From Anthostomella pinea (taxonomy: Eukaryota > Ascomycota > Sordariomycetes > Xylariales > Xylariaceae), in the NCBI GenBank assembly GCA_963556695.1, contig CAUWAG010000006.1:1736001-1800000 (forward strand): a stretch of 64,000 nt of DNA, in the 5' to 3' direction. Within the stretch, counting starts at the first letter, position 1, and each line of letters starts with the position of its first letter. Shown in pieces: positions 33,352 through 44,100 of the stretch. The notes under the pieces are model-generated. The model was not told where the DNA came from. It searched no databases and saw nothing but the letters and a program-made list of their open reading frames with translations. Made by a program: the position numbers and the translations under genes.

Positions 33352-36300
33352 CGAAGTTTCTGCTCTTTGGTGTTGATCATGGACGGGCCTAGACTAGGCG
33401 CTTTGCTTACGAGCGATTAGCTCATGCTGAATGATGTTGAAAGAGCCCCGCCACTCCATTACCAAGGAGAATGAGCTTCGTGTCATTGGTCAATTGCCAC
33501 GTGGTCGATGTCGGTCCCACATGCACTCTTGGATCTGGGACGATTGCATCAGACAACGGGCTGCAGCCATGCACGATCTTTGGTCATGTTCCCCTGAGAA
33601 TTGAAGTGACTTTTCTGCTGGCTCTCAAACCCCACCGCCCCACTTGCTGCATGTGAGCCCGACCAGCATTGATACTCTGTACCTGGTAATTGGTCATCAG
33701 TGGAACGCGAGATTGATAATGGTGGGGGAGGTTCAGACGGGAACAAGCCACCCCGCCGATTGTGCACGGACTCTTCCGTGAGCTGTGCACGATCTAACGG
33801 AAGAAAGTAAGACCAAGGCTTGTTGAGGTCCAGACAAAAAAATCAAACGGGTTTCTGACTTCTCATAAAATATTCCTTCCTACTGCGCTCACACCTCCTA
33901 CGCTGCGCTTCCCTCCAGACAGACTCGAGATTCTGAAGAGACCTTCCATCAACTACAACACTACCGTACCATACGATTTGGTTGGGGTTTCTGAAAAGGA
34001 CAAGGTACGTTGCATACGCTTCTTCTGTCTCAGAGCAGGATGCGGGAGTCATTGTCACGAGATGCTTCCCCGGGTACGGACTGGCCGGCCTCCAGATGGC
34101 AAAATCGAGCTGGTGTCATCTCGATGGAAGGATGCCATGGCGGAACATCCCACTCTGACGCTGACTCCTACACCTGGCTCAGCCCTACGATTTCTATGAT
34201 GAGCAAAATTTTCTTTTCAAATGTTCGACTTCTGATCATCCATGAGGACACACATACTCTGACCATCACACATCGCTCTCACATTGCCAGCCGAAATATC
34301 TTCCTGGGTACATCGCTGACTCGTGCGTTATCCATAGGCCTATGATATTTCGCCATTCCGACTGTCTTCCTGTCAAGGCGAGCGGTCGTGGGTAACCCTC
34401 CTGACACGAGGCTCGGTATTTCCATACGAGACTACAGACGAAGTCCCTCTCTCTCCAGCAGAGATCACCTCGTTGGTAAGTATTGTGATATCACCCTCCC
34501 AGTAACGACCTGGATATAGCGGTCACCACGACGTCCAAAGCCTCTTTCCATGGCTCTGGTTCAACGAACTTAATTGGCCGTCGCTGCCGAGGACAATTAG
34601 CCTCGCCGTACCGGTTTGAACTCCCTAGATAATCCCCAACATCGCATGACATCGGTCTTTCCTATGTGACCGCTGAGTGCTGGTCCCTGATGGGACACGC
34701 ATAACTTCCCCCGCTGCATATCCTCCTCAACATAGTGCTACACTTTAGGTAGACCTACATAGAACATACTTTACTGTGCTCAGCTTGGAAGTCCATCCGT
34801 CTGGTGCTTGTTCACATGAACTGACAAACTTCGAAACCCCTTGCTCGCCAAGCTCCGTGATATCCTTGGGACGCCCTTCTAGGAATTGGTCGTGTGTCTT
34901 CCCGAGCCTCCGTGATCATGAGCAGCAGGTATTCGGTTCGCCTACTTGCAGCTCTGGGTCAAGCTACTCGAAGCTTATGTGATCTCTCATCAGCGGCCAT
35001 CTATAGGCCCGTCTCGACGCCCGTTGCCTACGGCCTCGAGGTCCTTGTGGAACGATTGGGACTCGGACGCGCATTCGGGTCGGCTTCTTCACCAGCCAAC
35101 TGCTATCCCATCGCTCGTATGAGCCCCGAAGCCAAGTGTTCCTTCGTGGCTTCGTTCTCTACGTCGGCTGGTGTCGCATAGAAAAGGTCGGGAGGCACGA
35201 ACCGTTACTGGTCGTAGATAACGGGTCAGCAATCTTCCATTGGTGATTGGAATGATGATACTCAATTGTCAATAGGCTGGCCTCACAACTAGAGGCCTCC
35301 CAGGCCTCCTCTTTCTGTTTGGTACCGCAAACGGTCGCATTCTCCCGGTGGCAAGGAGATTGTAAGTAGGCAAAGAGGAAAATGCGCTGGAGGCATGCGA
35401 CAGGAGACGAAGCCCTAGGGCTGGGCTGCTTGGCTTCTTCTACCGTTTAGTAATGCCTACACAGTCGTTGCTGGAGCTGGAGCTGGAGCTGCTGGTGGCA
35501 ATGTTTGGAAATACAGCGCCAACCACCAGCGCTGAAAGGAGGCAAGACGTGCTGGCTTTATCTGCCCACCGCTTTCATTGCAGCAGTACCCAATGGCACC
35601 GTTCACATTGTGGTTACAGCATACTCTTCATCTCAAGAATCTCTAAATCACGCCTGGCCCGGGCAGCATTACCTGGCTGTTTTCCCGAGATATTTGCGCC
35701 TCGGTGCTGTCTCGAGCCTTTATATAGAAATCACAAGAAGCATTTCTGACCCGGGGCTTTTCATTATCGATTAGAAGATGCTGTGAATTCTGCCCATACC
35801 TGCTCTGTGTTGTCGCCAGCCTGGTAGTGGACAGAGCAATGCAGCTAGGTACCTAGTTGACCTGTATTTTGAGAGAACTGCTTGCTGGTATCCGCCTACG
35901 TGCACGTGCCCACTACTCACATATGTACAAGACTCTACTTCCAAAGGGCATTCATTCCTCTGTCCCAGCCTACGTGAGTCCTAAGTGACTGGCAAACCCC
36001 ACTGTGAACAAACTGAGCAATGCCGTTCATCTGATGTTCTGCGGCAGGCACGACTTTTTCTTGTTAGGGTTCAGCCAATAGTTACCCGGACCACCTACTT
36101 CCATCCCACCCGCCAACCTCGGACCAGCACCGAGCAACTACCACACACCTGTTTCCTCAAACACCAACACCAGAAAAATCTCAATCCGAGAAGGCGACAT
36201 ACATACTTGCGATCGTCACCATCTCACTGCCGTCATTCTCAGCCTTTGGCACAACAATCTCCAGATCAATTGTTGAGCACACGGCAATTTTCCGCTTCGG

Positions 36301-36778
36301 GTCACATCATCTCCTTCACCCGACTTTCTACACGCCATCTTCACCATCTGACAGACTTGATTCCCACGCATCGTTGGTCACGGCACCACATCTACTTTAT
36401 TGCCCTTCTTGCGCAATCGTTTTTGCGCGCTTACCATCTCTCTACACCATCGTCCTCTCGCCAGTCTCCCTCGCGCGATCATCCTCGTGGCATCCACCTC
36501 GTCCCATCGTCTCCAATGGTCTTCTACTGATGACTCTCTACCTAAGCACCAGTTCCTACTGATGGTTCGCTGCGGGGTCTTCTCTGCAGGTGCTCTCTAG
36601 GTGGTGACACACGCAATTCTCATATCTCGTGAGAGCGACACTCCACAAACGACAATCTACCTCAACGGGCATTGTTATATCGGCATCACCCCATACGGCA
36701 CCGAAATCTATAGGCGATACTTACAGATCTGCGCTGCAGGCTTCTCCCAAGTTGCCTACTCCCGCCTTTGGAGATCCG
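33352..36778. other. Intergenic, no supported gene
   Basis: Openings of 60-180 codons occur, the longest at 35985-36530, but they are Ser/His/Pro/Leu-rich translations of pyrimidine-rich DNA and show no domain. The stretch from about 36080 to 36580 is strongly C/T-rich on the plus strand, which fits a long leader and promoter for the glycosylase gene downstream. I see no repeats or RNA genes. Confidence 0.5.
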
Positions 36779-37156
36779 ATGACCTTACCTTACATTACCC
36801 TGGCTACCTTCGTACTGGTCTGTGTCATCCAATTCACGGCTTTCCTCCTCTCCGTCGTTGCGACCTTGGTTTTGCTCGTTGCTATCTTCGCTATCAGCAT
36901 CTACAAGATCAGTCCGTGCGCAATCGTTGGTATCTATCGGAATCTGTCTTTCCACTACGACGTTCCTGACCGCCGTCCTTGGCTCTACGCTGGGATCTTC
37001 CTCTACGTGGCTTTTGCTGCTATTGTATCTGTTAGGCGCCTGCTGGCTGTGGTCAGGAGCGCTTATCGAAGACAGGGTGAAAGCATATCGTTAAGCCCAA
37101 GCCTAAATACAAGATGCCTCCGAAGCGTGGTCGCAAGACTCCGGCTGTCCCCGTGA
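36779..37156 (+). CDS. Possible small membrane protein overlapping the glycosylase start
   Basis: From ATG 36779 (within a larger opening starting at 36629) the frame encodes about 125 residues with two or three hydrophobic segments: ITLATFVLVCVIQFTAFLL, then VVATLVLLVAIFAISIY, and WLYAGIFLYVAFAAIV. The last 43 nt overlap the first codons of the DNA glycosylase in another frame. It may be an upstream frame in the glycosylase leader, an independent small gene, or chance translation of T-rich leader DNA. I cannot tell which, and no family is recognised. Confidence 0.25.
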   Translation: MTLPYITLATFVLVCVIQFTAFLLSVVATLVLLVAIFAISIYKISPCAIVGIYRNLSFHYDVPDRRPWLYAGIFLYVAFAAIVSVRRLLAVVRSAYRRQGESISLSPSLNTRCLRSVVARLRLSP

Positions 37157-39297
37157 GGGGCGGGTGGGATGTGCTCCCGCACAATATGGGCACAGTGCCC
37201 GCTAGCACCGGCGTTCGTACACCGGCCTCAAAGGAAACTCGAACCGAAACGCGCGCTGAGGTCGCCGAAGAGGATCAGATGGAACCTGTCATCGATGCCA
37301 CGGTTCACCAAGGACGACAGCTTCGACCGCGCAAGGCAGGGGTTGCAACTGAGTCCGTCATAGCTGTCGCCCCAGCTGATGGCGAGGGTCCAAAGGAAAC
37401 ACAAACTGAAACGCCTGCTAAGGCAATCGAAGAAGATAAGGAGAAATCTGTCATTGATGACTCGATTCACCACGGACGACAACTTCGACCGCGCAAGGCA
37501 CGAGATGTAGCTGAGTCCACTTTTACTGCCAACCCAGCTGCTATCGAAAGGGGCACCAAGAAGCGCAAGCGACGCACAGTCATACCCTGGGTCGAGTCAG
37601 ATGACGAAGGCGAAAGAGCCGATCAGGTCCCGAAGCCGAAGGCGCAGAGGCGCAAGCCCACAAAGAAGCCCGACATCGACCAAGACATTAAAGATGGCGA
37701 TGCTGAGCAGATCGCCGAACCAAAGAAGCGGAAGCGCCAGACTGCAAAGAAGTCCGACATCGTTGACATTGACCAAGTCTTTGAAGATGACGATGTTGAT
37801 CAGGCCGCTGAACCGAAGAAGCAGAAGCGCCAGGCCGCAAAGAAGCCCGACATCGATGAACTCTTCCATGACTTTGAATATAACAACGCTGAGCAGGCCG
37901 CGAACCCAAAGAAGCGGAAGCGCCAGGCTGCAAAGAAGTTCGACATCGACAACGTCGACCAAGACCTTGAAGATAACGACTTTGAGCAGGCCGCCAAACC
38001 GAAGAAGCGAAAGCACAAGGCTACAAAAAAGTCCGACATCGACCAAGACTTTAAAGACGACGACGATGAGCAGGTCACGAAGGCAAAGAAGAAGCCCGCA
38101 AAGAAGGCCAACCCGTATGGCTTGATGCCAGGACAGACTCCGTTTCCTGACCATGAAGCGCCTACCGCAGAACAGTGTGAAGAGGTATACCGACTCCTCG
38201 CAACACTGCACGACGATGTGCAACCTCAAGCACCTGAGGTCATCCCTGCACCTTCTCTAGAAGTGACTGGATGTGGAGAGGTACCCTTTGTCTTAGATGC
38301 TTTGATCAGAACCCTGCTGAGTGGCGCTACAACCTTTGCGAACGCAGCGAAGATGCTCACAGGCCTGATCGAGAAATATGGTGTCCTCGAGGAAGGTCCC
38401 GGCAAGGGAAGCATTCACTGGAACAAGGTCAGACTGTCGCCGATGGAGGAGGTAGCCGCTGCTATTCGTGCAGGAGGTTTGGCCACCATCAAGGCAAAGA
38501 GCATCAAAGCCATTCTCGACATGGTCCATCAAGAGAATGCCGAGAGACGCGCAGCCTACATCGCCGAGAAGGAGACCGGTCAACAGGCAAATATCTTGGG
38601 TGCCCCTGAGAAGACTGATGGCCAGAAAGAGCTGGAGATCCTGAAGGCTGAACAAGACATCCTCTCGCTCGACCATCTGCGTGGCTTGTCGGCTGATGAA
38701 GCTATGCAGGAGTTCATCAAGTATCCCGGAGTTGGCGTCAAGACTGCAGCATGCGTCATTCTGTTCTGCCTCCAGATGCCCTGCTTCGCTGTGGACACGC
38801 ATGTCCACAAGTTCTCGCACTGGCTTGGCTGGGCTCCGGAGAAGTCAACTGAGAACCAGGTGTTCATGCACCTGGAGGTCCGATGCCCCGAAAAGCTCAA
38901 GTATGGCCTTCACCAGCTTTTCATCCGACATGGCCAAACTTGTGGCAAGTGCAAGAGAGCAACGGCTGAGGGTACAGAGGAGTGGAAGGCTATTGAGTGC
39001 CCTCTCGAACACCTCCTCGACAGATTCGATAAGCGCCAGACCAAGGCCCTGCCGAAGCCCAAGAAACGAGTCAAGACCGAGGACGAGGATGTCGACGTGA
39101 AAGAAGAAGAGGCGAAGGAAGAAGAAGAGGTGAAGGAAGAAGAGGTGAAGGAAGAAGAAGAGGTGACGAAAGAAGAAAAGGAAGAAGAAGAGGTGACGAA
39201 AGAAGAAAAGGAAGAGGAAGATGCACAGATGGAGGCAGGTGCCCAGGCCAGTGCGAGCCTTCTCCTGGTTGCATCTTCTTCTGCACATTCTGAGTAG
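37114..39297 (+). CDS. HhH-GPD DNA glycosylase with repeat-rich N terminus
   Basis: The 727-residue single-exon protein has an endonuclease III-type core from about residue 385 to 640. The helix-hairpin-helix YPGVGVKTA carries Lys543, and VDTHVHK carries Asp561; the Lys-Asp spacing of 18 equals that of E. coli endonuclease III, so a bifunctional glycosylase/lyase acting in nuclear base excision repair is expected. The usual iron-sulfur loop (C-X6-C-X2-C-X5-C) is not intact: I see only Cys610-X2-Cys613-X15-Cys629. The N terminus has two RQLRPRKA blocks (AT-hook-like) and about five imperfect repeats of KKRKRQAAKK with acidic DID..D stretches (residues 168-335). The C terminus is a Lys/Glu-rich low-complexity tail (residues 660-705). 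These look like nuclear-localisation and DNA- or chromatin-binding additions. Confidence 0.88.
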   Translation: MPPKRGRKTPAVPVRGGWDVLPHNMGTVPASTGVRTPASKETRTETRAEVAEEDQMEPVIDATVHQGRQLRPRKAGVATESVIAVAPADGEGPKETQTETPAKAIEEDKEKSVIDDSIHHGRQLRPRKARDVAESTFTANPAAIERGTKKRKRRTVIPWVESDDEGERADQVPKPKAQRRKPTKKPDIDQDIKDGDAEQIAEPKKRKRQTAKKSDIVDIDQVFEDDDVDQAAEPKKQKRQAAKKPDIDELFHDFEYNNAEQAANPKKRKRQAAKKFDIDNVDQDLEDNDFEQAAKPKKRKHKATKKSDIDQDFKDDDDEQVTKAKKKPAKKANPYGLMPGQTPFPDHEAPTAEQCEEVYRLLATLHDDVQPQAPEVIPAPSLEVTGCGEVPFVLDALIRTLLSGATTFANAAKMLTGLIEKYGVLEEGPGKGSIHWNKVRLSPMEEVAAAIRAGGLATIKAKSIKAILDMVHQENAERRAAYIAEKETGQQANILGAPEKTDGQKELEILKAEQDILSLDHLRGLSADEAMQEFIKYPGVGVKTAACVILFCLQMPCFAVDTHVHKFSHWLGWAPEKSTENQVFMHLEVRCPEKLKYGLHQLFIRHGQTCGKCKRATAEGTEEWKAIECPLEHLLDRFDKRQTKALPKPKKRVKTEDEDVDVKEEEAKEEEEVKEEEVKEEEEVTKEEKEEEEVTKEEKEEEDAQMEAGAQASASLLLVASSSAHSE

Positions 39298-41109
39298 TTG
39301 GCATCGCTGCCTACCTATCCTAGATACATTGTTCGAGTAAATAACCGAAAATACAACGAGCTTTGGCCCGATGTCCAAGTTCCAAATCATATGCCGTGGG
39401 ATAAGCAAGCTATTTGGTGATTATTCTAGCAAACTCCAGATGGGATAACCACTATAATTAAGTGATTATGTGAGTAAGTTTCTCGTATCTGGCTGTAGAC
39501 GGTAAGGGTCCCAGTAACCCGGCCGTTTGGCCTGGGCCGGGCTTCACAGTGGTTGGGGGGTTCTTGGTACAGGAACCCCCGAGTCTGACTGGCATCCGTG
39601 GCAGCGACCGCACTGGAGCAGTGGCAACTGCAACACCGACCACGTCTACCTCAGCAAAACCGTAAAGTTACTGAGGCGGGCCTGGTCAATCCGAGGCGTC
39701 ACACCGGCCAGGGCCATTGCATCGGTAAGTGAACTGACTGTGCATCCTCGGGGGATAGCATTGCTGACAGAATGTCCCATACTTCCATGCTCGAACTTTC
39801 GGTGACGACTCGGATAGCTATATCTGCTCTGGAGGCTTCGGCTCAAACACTGTTCCACCGGAGTCCCTCAACATATGACAGTGGTTTGAGTCGTGTAGCG
39901 CGTCTCCATTTCCCGGGATGTGGAAGCGGTTCATAAGATCATATTGGCGATTGGCGGCCAGCCGACGTAATATGGGGGTTATCTGTACATGATGATAGAC
40001 AAAGGGTGGCAGCATTCCGGGATGGGTTCAGGAGTTGAGTATAAAAGTCTTGAGCACCTTCATATACTGCTGACGTGGGCTATGAAACCGTCAGGCGTAG
40101 AGATGAACATTTTCTCGTGCTACTCGTCTGTATAAGCTTGCTTGCTAGCTAGCTACAGTGGCTACAGTGGCTACAGTGTAATAGCATCTCCCTGGATAGC
40201 AGAATTGCAGAACCGCAGCATCGCAGAATCGCAATGGGATATTGTCACATTGATGAATGGTGGTAGAGGACAGAGGATATGGAAGATGTGTTCTTAGCAC
40301 CCTGAGATGTCAGGTGTGTTGGGAAGGTCACATGCGAGCACTTGGCGCACCTGGCGCACCTGACACACCTGGCGCCACCTGCAGACACTTTAAGCCGTTC
40401 TTATCGATAAAGATCTCACCAAGCCAATCTGGCACATCCCGTCTCCGTCTGCAAGTCCTCCAACTTCACGTGTCGCCGACCGCATCACCACCTCCAGCCC
40501 GGCTTCTCTGCCTGTTATTTGTGCCGGACCTGCCCACCTCTGTACCCAGCCGTCCATACCTTTGTTATTACATGGATGTGCACTTCTTATCTAATATCCA
40601 TTCTTTCCTTGTGACATTTCAGTTTGCAGCTGCGCAGCTGCGGTTTCCTTGCTCCGCTTTAACTTTTATTAGGTTGGTGACCTCTCCTCTGCCAGCTTCT
40701 ACCAGTTTGAAGCTCCCCTCCCTTCTCTGTTGCCTCAACGACCCAACTCCCCAACTCTAGAGCCTGAGGCAATCTGAGCTTTGCCATACTCCTCCAGCTC
40801 CATCTATTTCAAGCAGGAGTCCTTCTTACTGCTGTACCTCACAAGTCCTTATCATCCCACATCAAGAGCAGACCTCGGATACCACAAGGCGGATTTTGCA
40901 GAAGCTGAAGCTTTCCACTTCCGCTGCACTGGTCATTATCCCTTCACCTACCCGCGGATAGGTCTGCAAGCCTTTCTAGATAAGGGCAAACTGTGCAGGC
41001 ACCGCTTTCTCGCACACGCGAAACCTCGATCGATCCTCCGCGCTCTCCTCTTCCACCCACCGACCCGCCCCGACCCACCGATACACCGACATGCCCAACG
41101 CGATCCAAC
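39298..41109. other. Intergenic, promoter region of the Sen1 gene
   Basis: No gene is supported. Short imperfect repeats occur: ctacagtgg three times near 40153-40178, a gcagaatcg-like series near 40199-40234, and a ggcgcacct series near 40344-40378. The 167- and 122-codon openings at 40257-40760 and 40781-41149 have no domain and are C/T-rich leader-type DNA. Confidence 0.5.
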
Positions 41110-44100
41110 ATGGAAGAAACCAACACTGTTCTGGCGAAAGCCTTCGTAGACCTTTCCAATATCTTCCCCGAGATACACCTCTTCTGCCCCAAGATTTCGG
41201 AACAAGATGAGGAAGTTTACGAAGATTCCAATGCGGATACCAAACTCAGTGCTGCACAGAAGGAGCAGAGAATACAGGATGGCACTCAGAGACTAGATCT
41301 GATGTATTCCTGCTCTCTGATCCTAGGTATGGAGAAAGATGCTGCAGGGCAATTTGGTCAACAATTCGCGACGAGGTGTAACGACTTTCTCCGAACTTGC
41401 CCGACCTGTGTGCGCAACTGGCACAAGGCCCGTCGGCCCTTCCTCAAGGACCTCACCCAGTAAGCCCTAACCCTAGAGTCGTCACTCTATCACATGATGT
41501 TGACCTGTCGACCAGATGGTACAATGATGAGATCGTCGCTGAATTGGAAAAACGCCTGAACCAATTCGATTTCGACCGAATCACCACGGGTCTCGATGCA
41601 GCTCGGGACTTCATCCTCAGGCACGAAGCTGTGGTTACTCAAAGCACTTTCGTTAAGGAAGGAAATGCCGAGCTTCTCGTTGCCCTCTACGAGGCGATCT
41701 GCTGCATGCCGTACTTGAGCATACCCGAAAACCGCAAACATTTCAACTATGTCTTCGAGAAGATTCAGGAGCGGAAGATCCTGAAGTTGGACCAGCTACT
41801 GCCGACGACCACGTTCTTTCTATTTGACGAGGATGTGACTCGCAATCGCTTCGCCGTTCATACATTTGAACAAGGTCCTCTCGTCACCAAGGAAGACTTT
41901 GACTGGGCGGTCGACAAGAATCTCGAGAATGCAATTCTGAAGGCGAATGATGTTAACGCCGACGTTAACTTTCTCCAGCGTTTCTGGCAAGGCTTTCTCT
42001 ACATTTTGGATGCTCTGGACGAGAACCTCGTGGTAGAGTCTTTGCGGGGTATGACCGTTCAGCCAAGCATCTACGATCTACTGCTTGCCCAGATCCCACG
42101 GATGACGTCGGCCCCCGTGTTGAAGTTACTTCTGAAGGCCTTTCGCGCCCTTCTCAAAAAGTCTTCCAAGGCATTTTGGGATTCGTATAGCCAGTTTTCT
42201 CCTACATCCGTCCTGGAACAGGTTATCAGGAGCCCAGCCTTTCGCCCTTTACTGAGTCAATCCGGCCCACATGACATAACCACCGATGGCCCAGTGGCCA
42301 TCTCCTGGGTCAAGCCTTTCGTAGAGTCTATCTCAACGAACCAAAAGACGGATGTTTGCGATAAGCTAGTCCATCATCTACTCGGTGATTTTGCCGTAGA
42401 TCAGAACATGTCCTCTGAGGGCAAGGTCGCGTGCCGGCGTGGGGTTGTAGAAGCCCTCTCGTCTTCGCTGGCAGGCTTCGTCTCCCCCAAGTACAAGATC
42501 CACGCGGGGTCTTCCACGATTCACACCAATGCCTTATTGAACCTAACCTTGAAGCACAAGGATCTGATCATACAGCTTTCTCAGCTTGAGCCCGCGGACC
42601 AGCAAAGCACCGCGATGTCGCAGGCCGGTTTGTCTGTAATCCGGTATGCCTTAGCTCTCGACTCCAAGATTACGAGCGAGGAGTGCAATGCAATCCATGC
42701 AAGCGACAAAAATGTGCAGCGAGAGGTTCGACGGGACTCTGCGGGCATTTGGGAAGCCTTCCTCGAGATTCTCCAACCGGGCGCCTTCGAGCTTGCTAAG
42801 GCCATGCTCGCTGCCTTTGTTCCGCTTATCACCGTGGAAATCTTTCGCCCACCGAAGAGACAAGCCTTGTCATCAACCAAACGAGACTTCAATACCGATT
42901 TCCAGAAGACTACCGAGGTGATAGGTCGTGTCGTTGATCGTTTAGAGGATTTCGATTCTGCCACGCTAGGGCGACTATGCCTCGACTCTACGACGATCTA
43001 CCCCATCGTGGCGGCCTTGATTCATGGCGAAGACCCTGTCAACCAAGCGGGTACATCCTTCATCAAGGCTGTCACGGGGGAGGAGAGGCGAGCTGGAGCA
43101 GTGCTCAAGCTACTTGAGCGGTTCTTTGTCCCAGCACTATCTGCTTACACCACCGCCGTCAACGATATCACCAAGAAGAAGTCACTCTGGTCACCGCAGT
43201 TTCACATCCTTAAATACTCTGGAGAAATTCTCAGCAGTCTATGCGATCCTTCATCTGGCATATTACGATCTAGGAGTCTGACTTCTGCTGAGCAAGAAGT
43301 ACTGGGTAGATGGTGGTCCTCGCAGTGGGAGTTACTGGATAACGCTTTCAACCAGACGGACGGATGGAGTCGTATGATCGAAATGGACACCATGAAGGAC
43401 TTCTGTAGGGACGCAATGGAGCATGCCGATGCTCTATTAGCCCAGGACGGGCTACTCGCCTCGGCACAGAGCTTCGGTTCTTCACATGCCACCTCAGCCG
43501 GCGACTCGAAGCAGGCCATGAGGGACATTCTAGAGCAGCCACGGAAGAACTGTATGGGACTGTGCAAGATGCTCCGACTCAAGGATATCTACCTGGTCAG
43601 CGTCATTGTCCGCGTTCTGGGCAAGCTCCTCAGGCGCCTTGTAGAGTATGGCATGGAAGTTCCGTCGCAGCCGTTGGCTTATATCAGGGGTACCTGCATC
43701 AAGAACCAGCAGGGTAAATATGACACCCCCACCAACATGAACGGACAACAACGTGCCGAGTTGGTCAGGGCTTTAGGTGAGGAGGAGGCAGGAGACGACG
43801 TCCAGATCCTTTCCGTTAGGAAAGCTGAGGGTCTCAAGAAGCAGACGAGGATCGACGCATGGTCCAAGTCCGTTGACAACGAGCCTAGTGCAGTGCCCAA
43901 GGAAAAAATACCGGTCAGGTCTAGCAAAGATGATATCCGTGACTTGCTCAAGGCCTCCTCTTCCGAGGAGAACCGCTCTACGTTGGACCAGATTAGGGCA
44001 CGGCAGGCTACTAAGCCTCTGGCCAAGCCTCCCCCTATATCCACTATACCGTCCATACGCGAGAAGCGCGCAAAGGAGGCCGAAGAAAAGCGCAAGCGAG

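Noticed and set aside
38845..39408. Minus-strand Phe/Leu-rich frame opposite the glycosylase tail
   Set aside because: It is the antisense of the Lys/Glu-rich GAAGAA repeats and has no independent support.
40257..41149. Frames of 167 and 122 codons upstream of Sen1
   Set aside because: C/T-rich leader-type DNA, no domain, and the second overlaps the Sen1 start in another frame.
41464..41475. Telomere-like ccctaaccctag
   Set aside because: Fewer than two units, inside Sen1 intron 1, where it more likely supplies the branch-point CTAAC.
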